Assembly (NCBI GenBank): GCA_009775195.1
Contig: VSPF01000005.1
Coordinates: 1 to 36,167 of the forward strand
DNA length: 36,167 nucleotides
From: Muribaculaceae bacterium
GTDB taxonomy: Bacteria; Bacteroidota; Bacteroidia; Bacteroidales; Muribaculaceae
Direction: 5' to 3'
The notes below the pieces were generated by a model, which had not been told where the DNA came from, did not search any database, and was given only the letters and a program-made list of their open reading frames with translations. Positions 6,772 to 15,253 of the stretch are shown one piece after another. The stretch's first letter is position 1; the number at the start of each line of letters is the position of its first letter. The position numbers were made by a program, and so were the translations under genes.

Positions 6772-9700
6772 ATGAAAAAGCTTTTACTATCATTTCTGCC
6801 GCTGTTGCTGGTGGTCCTGGGAGGGTTTAGTGCCTCTGCCCAGGATTTCTCAACAACAGTGACGTGGGCTACTCCAGGCTCTATCGAAGTTATAAAGGGC
6901 GGTAATCCGACCCTTTCGACAGCCGAGAAGATGACTCTCGGCCCGGACCAGACATCTTTTACCGTAACTTCAGATGAATCAGCATACTGGTTCAAGGCTG
7001 CCGAAGGTTATACTCTTGAAGGAGCAACGCCTGTTGTAAACGGCAAAGCCTATATTATGAATTTGTACGGAATTGTTTACTTCAAACTTGACCCTACCTT
7101 TAATAAATGGAAAGACCTGGACGGTAAAACCTTTACCATTACCACCGGGCTTGTCGAGTATGAAGGCGAGTTTACCCTCGACATCAACAACGGTGCCGAC
7201 ATGGTAACACTGACCATGTATGATAGCAAGGGTGATGCAACACGTACACTGACTCCGAAAGATGGCAAAACGACTGTGCCTCTTATCAAAGGGGAGACTA
7301 CGATGTGGATAAAGACCCAGAGCTACACTGCCCTCTATGAGGTGAAGGTTGGGGACCAGGTCGTAGAATGGAAGTCGTTAAGGTACACCGTTCCCATCAC
7401 CAACGGCTGCACAGTATATATCGCCGGTGTCGACCCTGCCACTGCCGCGCAGAAATACAGCGTGACATTCAAGTTTACAAACAACAACCCCGGCTGTGTG
7501 TCGAGTGTGCGCAACTGGTCGACCAACAGCTTTGTAGAGAATTTTGCCAATGGTTTCGAGGTTACACCCGGTACTATAATCCAGGTTAACCGCGACGAGA
7601 GCGGCGACTATACCTACAACTCGATTACTGCAAACGGCCAGGCATCGGAATTCAATAAAAAATTGACTATCAACGAGAACACCGAGTTTGTAATCGATGC
7701 CACAACCAAGGTCTACCCCGCACAGACGGCTACCGTATATGTCAACGATATTGATGGCCTGACATTCAACAATAGTATATATGATGCCAATGCCAAGGAA
7801 ATCTCGGTGACAAAAGTTGCCGACAAGGCAGCCAATACTGTGACATTGGGCAGCTATACAGTCAAAGTCCCCACCACCGAGTACACCCTGGGCAATATCT
7901 CGGGTAAGACTAAAAACGTGTTCTTTGATGTCAAAGACGGTTACTGGCTTAAAGAAGGCGTAATCGCTCATCCCGAAGACCCCCAGGACTACTACCATGC
8001 CGGAGCATCTGCCTTCAAGGTAGAAGAGGCACCAGTATATTTCAATGTAGGTAAGATTGACTTCAACGCGCCTGTCAAGATTTACTACCAGGGCCCTGAA
8101 AACGTTGCCCATCTTCGTGCCAAATATAACAGTGCCAGCGGCGAAGTGACAACCGTTACCTACGGTGGTGCCCGTCCCAACGAGACAATAGCCCAGGGGT
8201 GGTCTGAAATCATGATAGACCCCGAGTACGACAGCTACTTCGAAATCTCGATGCAGAAAGAGGGTGCTTCTGCCAACTTTGAGCGTTTCGTATGTCTCGA
8301 CGGCCAGGTGCTTACCCCCAATAGCGACGAGGGCGAGGCTCCCGGCGTATACCAGGGCGTAGTGCTCAAGAAGAACTCTGTAATCTATATCTTCTTCCAG
8401 GAAAAAGCCCCCGAGGCCCACACTATTTCGTTCCTCACAGCCGGCGATGCCAAGGCCACACTGACTAACGGCGGGATTACCGTTACCGACTTCTCGGCTC
8501 CTGTCACCGGTTATGGTGATATGAAATACACACTTACCCCCGAGGCTGGTACGAAGGTGATAGTCAACGGTCAGGAAGTTGCTGCCGGTAAGTATGAATT
8601 TACCGCAGTCGGCGGCACCACCACCAAAATCCAGCTTGTAAAGGAAGGCTTCACCACACTTGCATGCTCTACCGACCCCGCCGAGGGTGCGACTGTCAAG
8701 TCTCTTGCATCGGCTACGCTGACGCTTGCCATGTCGAACTTCGAGAACGGCAGCAGCCCCAACATTGTAGAGGATGCCGCAAGCTGGATTACCGTCACCA
8801 CTCCGAACGGCGAGGTGGCAGTTGCCTCGATTGAACCCGGCGAGTCTGAGGCCGGCATGTCGCTCAACATCAACTTCCTCACGCCTGTCACCGCTGCCGG
8901 CACTTGCACCGTCACAATTCCCGCAGGTGTAGCTTACGAAACATTCTGGGACGATGCTACCGAGACATTTGTCCGCACAGCCCAGTCGCGTGTCAACCCC
9001 GAAATTAAGCTGACTGTCACCGTAGACCCGAACATGGTTTACAAATGGTCGTTCACTCCCGAGTCGGGCAGCGAAAACGAGATGCCCGAAGACGACGTAA
9101 TCATTGTCCTCAGCCTTTCCGATGCCAAGACTCTCGACACCGAGGCGTTTGAGGCCGGCACAGGCCCCTGGCTCACATATAACGGCCAGGCAATCTACCG
9201 CAGCGATGACATCTATGAAACACCGGGTTGGGACTTCACCCAGACCATGGCTACTTATGGCAAGCCTGCCGTGGCAATCGCTATCAGCAAGGATATCTTC
9301 AAGACTGCTGGCGAACTCGTCATAAATGCAGATGCCGGCGCGTTTACCGTCAATGGCAGCGAGGCATCGCCCGAACTGAGCTACACTGCTAAGTTTGGCA
9401 AGGCTATTAACTATACCTACGAGTTTACACCGGCCGCCAACACCGAAATCACCGACTGGTCAGAGTTTACACTTACTTTCCCCGAGGCTACGACTGTGGC
9501 TGTAGACGAGGAGAACTGCTATATGGTGTTTATGCAGGGCTATTCATGGGGTACCTCGGATATCGATGTCAGTGTAAGCGGCAACAAGGTTACACTCAAG
9601 CCTATCAGCGAATCTTCGCCCAAGGGCGGCACTGTTTCATTCAGGATTGGTGAAGGTGCCTTTATCCTCGACGGCCAATACCCGTCGCCTGAGATTGGAA

Positions 9701-10566
9701 CTTCGTGGACATTCAAACGCACCACGCCTATCAACTTCGAATGGCAGCCTGACCCCCATGGAAATATTGTAAACGACGGCTACGGTCTCTACGCAGCTAT
9801 TGCTTACGACGAGGCTGAGACTGTAGACCTGGGTGAAAACTTCAGCGGTATAGTAGTCAAGTTCAACGGCGAGGCCCTGCCTGCCTACGACTGGGAGAAT
9901 GAGGACGTAATGGGTAAGGAAGTAGTGGCCGAAGGTGGCAATGTGTTGCTTGTCAATATCTATGGCGCAGCCGCCGACGTAGAGGGTGAGATGTCGGTAT
10001 CAATACCTGCCGGTGCCCTTCTGATTTCAGGCGAACCCAACCCTGCCGCTATCGAATACACCTGGAAGGTCGTTGCCAAGAAGGAATATACCTATGTCAT
10101 CACCCCGACTCCCGAATCGACTGTCAGTCAACTGTCAGAACTCACCATCGAGTTTACCAATGCCGAGACTGCAGTTCTCCACGACAGCTTTGTAAATGCA
10201 TGGATTGGTGTTTGGAAAGGCTATAGCATGATTGCAAGCGCGACAAGTGTCGAGGCTGTGGCCGGTGCCGGGCATCCTACCTTCAAGGTTACTTTTGCCC
10301 CGCTTACCGAGGCCGGAAGGTACCGCATCACTTTCTCTGACCAGACCTTCTATTTTGACAATGCCCAGGGTTCTGACTTTATCCAGGCTTGGTACGAGGT
10401 CGACCCGACTTACACGGGTATCGAGGGCGTCGGTGCCGAAAGCGGTCTCTTTACTGTCTACAATCTCCAGGGCATCCTCGTGCTTAGTGATGCCACTGCC
10501 GACGATGTCAAGGTTCTGCCTGCCGGCATCTATATTGTAAACGGCAAGAAAGTAGCGCTGAAGTAA
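6772..10566 (+). CDS. Very large secreted beta-repeat protein with sorting-like C-terminus
   Basis: A 1264-residue protein of unknown function. The start at ATG 6772 gives a classic signal peptide (MKKLLLSFLPLLLVVLGGF, cleavage near SAQ). An upstream GTG/TTG start would only add a non-signal extension. The body looks like a string of Ig-like or adhesin-like beta modules. Several repeat the pattern 'FTPxxxxxITDWSEFTLTF...' and 'YxYxITPTPESTVSQLSELTIEF', each followed by a phrase about strands ending in SIPAGA or TIPAG. The C-terminus (TGIEGVGAESGLFTVYNLQG, then LPAGIYIVNGKKVALK) is a typical sorting-like domain of Bacteroidales secreted proteins. Adhesion or surface binding is an inference; no enzyme motif was seen. 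Confidence 0.82.
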   Translation: MKKLLLSFLPLLLVVLGGFSASAQDFSTTVTWATPGSIEVIKGGNPTLSTAEKMTLGPDQTSFTVTSDESAYWFKAAEGYTLEGATPVVNGKAYIMNLYGIVYFKLDPTFNKWKDLDGKTFTITTGLVEYEGEFTLDINNGADMVTLTMYDSKGDATRTLTPKDGKTTVPLIKGETTMWIKTQSYTALYEVKVGDQVVEWKSLRYTVPITNGCTVYIAGVDPATAAQKYSVTFKFTNNNPGCVSSVRNWSTNSFVENFANGFEVTPGTIIQVNRDESGDYTYNSITANGQASEFNKKLTINENTEFVIDATTKVYPAQTATVYVNDIDGLTFNNSIYDANAKEISVTKVADKAANTVTLGSYTVKVPTTEYTLGNISGKTKNVFFDVKDGYWLKEGVIAHPEDPQDYYHAGASAFKVEEAPVYFNVGKIDFNAPVKIYYQGPENVAHLRAKYNSASGEVTTVTYGGARPNETIAQGWSEIMIDPEYDSYFEISMQKEGASANFERFVCLDGQVLTPNSDEGEAPGVYQGVVLKKNSVIYIFFQEKAPEAHTISFLTAGDAKATLTNGGITVTDFSAPVTGYGDMKYTLTPEAGTKVIVNGQEVAAGKYEFTAVGGTTTKIQLVKEGFTTLACSTDPAEGATVKSLASATLTLAMSNFENGSSPNIVEDAASWITVTTPNGEVAVASIEPGESEAGMSLNINFLTPVTAAGTCTVTIPAGVAYETFWDDATETFVRTAQSRVNPEIKLTVTVDPNMVYKWSFTPESGSENEMPEDDVIIVLSLSDAKTLDTEAFEAGTGPWLTYNGQAIYRSDDIYETPGWDFTQTMATYGKPAVAIAISKDIFKTAGELVINADAGAFTVNGSEASPELSYTAKFGKAINYTYEFTPAANTEITDWSEFTLTFPEATTVAVDEENCYMVFMQGYSWGTSDIDVSVSGNKVTLKPISESSPKGGTVSFRIGEGAFILDGQYPSPEIGTSWTFKRTTPINFEWQPDPHGNIVNDGYGLYAAIAYDEAETVDLGENFSGIVVKFNGEALPAYDWENEDVMGKEVVAEGGNVLLVNIYGAAADVEGEMSVSIPAGALLISGEPNPAAIEYTWKVVAKKEYTYVITPTPESTVSQLSELTIEFTNAETAVLHDSFVNAWIGVWKGYSMIASATSVEAVAGAGHPTFKVTFAPLTEAGRYRITFSDQTFYFDNAQGSDFIQAWYEVDPTYTGIEGVGAESGLFTVYNLQGILVLSDATADDVKVLPAGIYIVNGKKVALK

Positions 10567-10823
10567 GTGTAACTGGTCGGAAGAAACATAAAGACATAAA
10601 ATCAAAAGGAACATAAAAATTTATGCTATTTTTGGATTTCTGTTCTTTTGTTTCTTCTCACCGGCGACGAAATAATTGCTATTAAAACACAAGGCAGCGG
10701 GGGTGTCTCCGCATCCCCGCTGCTTTTTTAACTTTCTATCATGACTATCTTCTCCGATTTTTTTAGGAGAAAAACCTGTTTTTTTTTGACACAATATTTT
10801 AACGGTCTATCATAATTATATTA
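10567..10823. other. Intergenic region with long imperfect inverted repeat and terminator
   Basis: After the stop of the 1264-residue gene there is a 17-base arm at 10580-10596 (starts GAAGAAACATAAAG) that pairs with 10641-10657 (ends TTTTGTTTCTTC), with two mismatches. A strong terminator follows. The bases between 10730 and the next start are AT-rich with no clear TAnnTTTG box. Confidence 0.6.
10694..10729 (+). terminator. Rho-independent terminator after the 1264-residue gene
   Basis: GCAGCGGGG (10694-10702) pairs perfectly with CCCCGCTGC (10715-10723), followed by six T. This separates the gene from the C10 protease. Confidence 0.92.
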
Positions 10824-13289
10824 ATGACGAAACATTACCTTACACTCGCACTTGCCTGTGCTCTTGCGTTCGGGTCGTGGGCAAAGACGCTCACACCGGC
10901 CGAAGCACTTGCCCGTGCGGCTTCTGACAATGGCACGCGGCGTGTAGCGGCCAAGGTCAAGGCCGACCCTCAGCTCGTCTATACGGCATCTACCACTGTC
11001 GGTGAGCCGGCTGTATATGTGTTTGCTAAAAAAGGTGACGGCTACATGGTGCTGTCGGCCGACGATGTGGCATATCCGGTGCTCGGCTTTGCCGACAGCG
11101 GCACTCTCGATGTAAATAATATGGCCCCGGCCATGCGTTGGTGGCTCGATGAATATGCGCGCCAGATTGCGTGGGCGCGCGAGCGCGGCATAAAGGCCCA
11201 GGCTGCCCCGGCACCCAAGGCCGGGCGCCGCGACGTGCCGACGATGCTTAAGACCTCATGGGACCAGGGCGAACCTTACAACGGTCTCTGCCCCGTGTTG
11301 AACGGAGGCAGGACATACACCGGTTGCGTGGCGACTGCCATGTCGCAAATCATGTATTATTTCAAATACCCCGAGGTAGGTGTGGGTAAAATCAGCTATA
11401 ATGACGACCAGGGCTGTGGCAAACGCCTTACCTGGGACCTCGCCGACCATCCTTTTGCATGGGACGACATGCTGCCCGCCTACCGCACGGGGGCATACGA
11501 CGAAGACCAGGCTTATGCCGTGGCCGAGCTGATGAAGTCGGTAGGCGCCGCTGTGCGCATGAGCTACGGTGCCGATGCCTCGGGCGCCCTGTCGATACTT
11601 ACAGGGGATGCCTTGGTCAAACATTTCAACTACGACCCCAATATCGACTATGTTGTGCGCAGCTATGTGTCGGCCTCGCGCTGGGACGAGATGGTGTATA
11701 ACAATCTCGCCAACGTCGGCCCCGTGCTCTATGGCGGCGCGTCGATGATTGGCGGCGGTCACTCGTTTGTAGTCGACGGCTACCAGGCCGAGACCGGCCT
11801 CTATCATTTCAACTGGGGATGGAGCGAACTCAGCGACGGATATTATGCCCTCGACGCCCTCAACCCCACATCCTTAGGTGCCGGCGGCGGCGATGGCGGT
11901 GGCTACAACTTCACGCAGGACGGCGTCTTCGGCATTCAGCCTCCCACCGGCGCCCCTGCCGTGGCCAAGCCCCTCAAAATGACCCAGCAGGGTTCGCTCG
12001 GCGGTACGGTAACGGATGGCAAACTTAAAATCGAGCTCGTAGAAGACGGCGAACCGATGTGGGTCAACTATACCCCGAGCGACCTAAAAGTGATATTCGG
12101 TGTAAGCGTCGAGAAATTCGAGCCGGGCAAACTGGCCGCCGACACGACGATGGTGCCGCTTTCGTCGCCTATCTCGGTGCCTGCCGGCTATGGTGCTTCT
12201 TACGAGGTATGTTCGCCCCTCGACCTGTCGGCCCTGGCTCTCGACGACGGTACATATAAACTCACCATGTCGACATTGGTGACAAGCATAAACAACAAGC
12301 CCGTCACCGGGCAGGAATGGCAATCCGTACAGGAAAACCATGGATATTCAAACTCTTGCAAACTTGTCAAGTCGGGGAGCGAATATACGGTCGAGGCTGC
12401 CTCGGGCAAGTTCTACACCGTCGACGAAATCGCACTTGAATATGAACTCTACTACGGCTGCCTGGCCAAGTTCCACTACAAGGTGACTAATAATACCGAC
12501 ATAGAAATCAGCCGTGGCATCGCGCCGATACTTTATTCTACCGACGGCCAACCTACATTCTTAGGCAACAGCAAAATGCTGTCGCTCATGCCGGGAGAGA
12601 CCTTAGAGGGCGATATCGTGACCGAATTTGTAGCTATGAGCCAGTCGGCGGGCATGATTTACAATGATACCAAATTTTATCTCACGCTTCTCGACGAAAC
12701 CTCTAACCGCGTGATGTTAGACCAGATACTCGGCGAGGTGACCATGCACGCTAATCCGGGTATGCCCAGCATCGATATGCTGCAGCGGCTCAATATCGAA
12801 AATGCCGATTACAACGTAGGCGAAAAATGCTACGAGGTCACCGACCCGGCCAACATGCAGCTCTATGCTGCCCTGAGTCTCAAAGGCGGATATGTGGCAT
12901 ATCCGATTTATGCCGTTATCCTTGGTGAGCCCGACGCAACGGGGTCGGCACCGGTGATTGACTATGTGGGCGAAAACCTCTTCCTCGAAGACCCCGAGGA
13001 AATCTTCGAGTTCGAACACACCTATAACTTCAAGTCTGCCGAGCTGGGCCATACATACTATATGTCGCTTGCCCTCGGTGTCGGCAGTCAGCTTGCACCA
13101 ATAGAGGCCGGCCGCGAAATCAAGTTCAAGATTATGAGCTACAGCGGCGTGGAGGATGTCGGGGCTGCTGTCGACGCCCCGGCCGAGTACTACAACCTCC
13201 AGGGCCTCCGAGTTGACTACGGCACCGCCCCAGCCGGCATCTACATCCGCCGCCAGGGCAACACCGCCACCAAGGTGATGAAGTATTGA
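10824..13289 (+). CDS. Secreted C10-family cysteine protease (streptopain type)
   Basis: An 821-residue secreted endopeptidase. An N-terminal hydrophobic signal peptide (about residues 1-20, ending SWA) is followed by an inhibitory propeptide of the Spi/C10 type (VYVFAKKGDGYMVLSADD). The catalytic domain has Cys168 in TGCVATAMSQIMYYFKYP, His313 in GGGHSFVVDGYQ, and the Asn330-Trp331 site in HFNWGWSELSDGYY, all as in streptopain, SpeB and interpain. About 450 residues of beta-rich accessory sequence follow. The end (GVEDVGA, YYNLQGLRV, APAGIYIRR) is a sorting-like domain. It has no clear promoter box of its own. It lies upstream of a peptide-type SusCD operon, although the MscS gene on the other strand sits between them. 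Confidence 0.92.
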   Translation: MTKHYLTLALACALAFGSWAKTLTPAEALARAASDNGTRRVAAKVKADPQLVYTASTTVGEPAVYVFAKKGDGYMVLSADDVAYPVLGFADSGTLDVNNMAPAMRWWLDEYARQIAWARERGIKAQAAPAPKAGRRDVPTMLKTSWDQGEPYNGLCPVLNGGRTYTGCVATAMSQIMYYFKYPEVGVGKISYNDDQGCGKRLTWDLADHPFAWDDMLPAYRTGAYDEDQAYAVAELMKSVGAAVRMSYGADASGALSILTGDALVKHFNYDPNIDYVVRSYVSASRWDEMVYNNLANVGPVLYGGASMIGGGHSFVVDGYQAETGLYHFNWGWSELSDGYYALDALNPTSLGAGGGDGGGYNFTQDGVFGIQPPTGAPAVAKPLKMTQQGSLGGTVTDGKLKIELVEDGEPMWVNYTPSDLKVIFGVSVEKFEPGKLAADTTMVPLSSPISVPAGYGASYEVCSPLDLSALALDDGTYKLTMSTLVTSINNKPVTGQEWQSVQENHGYSNSCKLVKSGSEYTVEAASGKFYTVDEIALEYELYYGCLAKFHYKVTNNTDIEISRGIAPILYSTDGQPTFLGNSKMLSLMPGETLEGDIVTEFVAMSQSAGMIYNDTKFYLTLLDETSNRVMLDQILGEVTMHANPGMPSIDMLQRLNIENADYNVGEKCYEVTDPANMQLYAALSLKGGYVAYPIYAVILGEPDATGSAPVIDYVGENLFLEDPEEIFEFEHTYNFKSAELGHTYYMSLALGVGSQLAPIEAGREIKFKIMSYSGVEDVGAAVDAPAEYYNLQGLRVDYGTAPAGIYIRRQGNTATKVMKY

Positions 13290-13307
13290 AATAGAATAGG
13301 AGGATAA

Positions 13308-13364
13308 GCCCTCGGAGAGGAAACAATCGACTGAAGATGCGTCGTTTGGGGCCTTTTTGAGGGC
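13308..13364. repeat. Hairpin element, related to the centre of the 22931-23179 element; likely terminator
   Basis: GCCCTCGGAGAGG (13308-13320) pairs with CCTTTTTGAGGGC (13352-13364) along all 13 positions if G-U pairs are allowed, and five T follow. The element aligns with 23033-23095: both have CCTCGGAGAGGA, CAAT, a central ATGC and CGTTTG, and both end in TTTTGTCT. It lies between the convergent protease and channel genes. Confidence 0.75.
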
Positions 13365-13371
13365 TTTTTGT

Positions 13372-14868
13372 CTAATTTTGCCCCTGCGGTGTTTGAGATT
13401 GCTGCGGGGGCAGTTTTTTTGCCCCTGTGCGCGTGGAGGCGGGGCTGTCGGGCGACGCCGGGTCCTGGAAGAAGGGGTAGGGCACTCCGAACACGTCGTC
13501 GATGTCTCCGCCGGGGCTCAGGTAGCCGTCGACAACGGTGTCGCGGCCCGAGGGGTTCTCGAAGGTGTAGAGCTGGAACGCCGACAGCATCGCGGCAAGG
13601 TGCTCGAATACGAGGTCCTGTATGCCCTCGTAGGGGAACCACTTCGACGTGGCTGTAAAACAGTAAACCTGGAATGGAATGCCCGTCGCTGTCTGGGCCA
13701 GTGTAGACACGAAGCAGTCGCTGTCGTGGCTGATATAGCGGCTGTTGTCGAGCCACATCTTGAAGTAGGCCCTGAACATGCCCAGGTTTGTGGCGAGTGT
13801 GCCGTCGGCGAGACCGTCGGGGTTGGCCACGTCGGCCTCGCGCCCGGCAGCAGCCTGTGCCTGTTTTTTCGTTATCCACTCGTCCATATAGGGCAGCTTG
13901 CGTATGTTTTCTATCATTTCGGGTGTGGCGGGCAATACGCTGTCGGCATCTATCATATAGCAGCGGCAGATGCGCCTGGTGTTGCTGGCCTGCATACTTC
14001 GGTAGCTCGTAAAGCCATTGGTTATAAGGCTGTAGGGTGGCACGGTGGTGGTAGTCTTGTCCCAGTTGGTCACTTTTACGGCGGTCAGGCCGACCTCTGT
14101 CACGGTGCCGTTGGCATTGGTGCCCGGCACGGCTATCCAGTCGCCCACGTGCAGGCTGTCGTTCTCCGACAACTGTACGCCGGCCACGATGCCGAGTATG
14201 CTGTCTTTGAAAACCAGCATCAGCACAGCGGCGAATGCGCCAAGGCCGGCAAGCAGTTTGGCCGGTGACTGGTCGATAATGACGCAGACTATGATGATGG
14301 CGGCTAAAATCCATATTATGCCCTTGACAAGTTGCGCCAGGCCCGTGAGGGGGAGCTTGCGTTTGTTGGCGCGTTTGTCGATTTGCTTCCATATCGCTAC
14401 CACAAGCGCGGTGAAAGCTACGGCGGTGATAAAGGTTACGTAGACCAGGGTGAGCTTGGTGAGTATGCCCGATAGCGACGTGTGGTTCGACAGGGTGAAC
14501 TGTATGAGTATCAGATAGACAAGCCCCGGTATGATGCGGCAAATCTTATGGAAGAACTTTACATCTTTTAGTGTTTCGTATATGTCGGAACTCCAATGCT
14601 TGGTCACGACCCTTACAAGCGACAAAACTACCCGCTGGGTAATCCAGCCTACTATAAGGGCGACCCCGAACACGACGGCGGCGTAGAGGAAGGTCACGAT
14701 GTTTTGGTCGTGCTCGAGTCCGAAGATGCCCAGGAGCCAGTTGACGACCTTCATGATTTGTTCGGCGATGGCGTATGACGCGCCATCGTTGTTGCCGATG
14801 AAATGACGTATGTCGTCGACCGACGGCCCGATGACCGAGAGTGATATGTATTGCAGGTTTGGCAGCAT
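13372..14868 (-). CDS. MscS-family mechanosensitive ion channel (YbdG-like)
   Basis: A 498-residue inner-membrane channel that opens under membrane tension and releases solutes on osmotic downshock. There are about five transmembrane helices in the first 250 residues (for example at 62-82, 110-127, 141-162, 178-198 and 205-225). The last is the pore-lining helix (LLAGLGAFAAVLMLVFKDSI), followed by the beta domain signature ENDSLHVGDWIAVPGTNANGTV. The long N-terminal part and the extended C-terminal domain resemble E. coli YbdG rather than the short MscS. The ATG at 14868 is the first Met of the frame and gives a normal length. It stands alone between two plus-strand units and shares the hairpin at 13308-13364 with the convergent protease gene. 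Confidence 0.9.
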   Translation of the reverse strand: MLPNLQYISLSVIGPSVDDIRHFIGNNDGASYAIAEQIMKVVNWLLGIFGLEHDQNIVTFLYAAVVFGVALIVGWITQRVVLSLVRVVTKHWSSDIYETLKDVKFFHKICRIIPGLVYLILIQFTLSNHTSLSGILTKLTLVYVTFITAVAFTALVVAIWKQIDKRANKRKLPLTGLAQLVKGIIWILAAIIIVCVIIDQSPAKLLAGLGAFAAVLMLVFKDSILGIVAGVQLSENDSLHVGDWIAVPGTNANGTVTEVGLTAVKVTNWDKTTTTVPPYSLITNGFTSYRSMQASNTRRICRCYMIDADSVLPATPEMIENIRKLPYMDEWITKKQAQAAAGREADVANPDGLADGTLATNLGMFRAYFKMWLDNSRYISHDSDCFVSTLAQTATGIPFQVYCFTATSKWFPYEGIQDLVFEHLAAMLSAFQLYTFENPSGRDTVVDGYLSPGGDIDDVFGVPYPFFQDPASPDSPASTRTGAKKLPPQQSQTPQGQN

Positions 14869-15054
14869 GATGCGAGAGATTTGTTTGATGTAGGACGGTG
14901 ACGTTTTGTCGGTCCGCTACCTTTATTACACCTTATTATGCGATATTGTTCAAATGAGAGGCGAAGAAATGGGATAATTAATAAAATTACATAAATTAAC
15001 GTTAATTTAAATAATATTAACTGAAAATTTGGTAATATATTAACTGGTGTATGT

Positions 15055-15062
15055 TACCTTTG
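15055..15062 (+). promoter_or_regulatory. -7 promoter box for the SusCD operon
   Basis: TACCTTTG fits TAnnTTTG. The nearest TTTG (15028-15031) is 23 bases upstream, longer than usual, so a poorer core promoter helped by a regulator is possible. A transcript from here has a leader of about 185 bases. Confidence 0.6.
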
Positions 15063-15141
15063 CACCGTCAATCATTTCAAAAATTTACAAAAACAAACAA
15101 TTCTTTTTTTTTTGCTCTCTAAACGGGCTTAAAGCTAACAA

Positions 15142-15186
15142 ATGTCTATCCAGTGTGGGTGCTGTCCGGTGAGTCGGCATTTGTAA
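15142..15186 (+). other. Possible 14-codon leader reading frame before susC
   Basis: ATG at 15142 opens the peptide MSIQCGCCPVSRHL, closed by TAA at 15184-15186. Its start codon lies in ACAAATG (15138-15144), which is complementary to CATTTGT (15178-15184) at the end of the frame, so the frame would be enclosed by a stem. It may be chance; no Shine-Dalgarno evidence is expected in this phylum. Confidence 0.2.
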
Positions 15187-15253
15187 TAATTTATTTAAAT
15201 TAACAAGCATCAATAAGAAAACAGCTTTTATTAGGTCTAATTAATTCCAGAGT

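Larger units (their letters stand above)
14869..15253. other. Divergent intergenic region: SusC promoter and long leader
   Basis: A 385-base stretch between the MscS gene (minus) and susC (plus). It holds the susC -7 box at 15055-15062 and then a leader of about 180 bases with a possible 14-codon reading frame (listed separately). No clear TAnnTTTG box was found for the MscS gene. The part from 14940 to 15050 is very AT-rich. Confidence 0.6.

Noticed and set aside
7378..8421. 347-codon minus-strand frame opposite the 1264-residue secreted protein
   Set aside because: No recognisable motif, no promoter, and the plus-strand gene has signal peptide and sorting domain.
13241..14542. 433-codon minus-strand frame across the protease end and the channel gene
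   Set aside because: It is rich in His, Arg and Gln with no hydrophobic or family pattern, and it overlaps the MscS gene in a different frame; a shadow.
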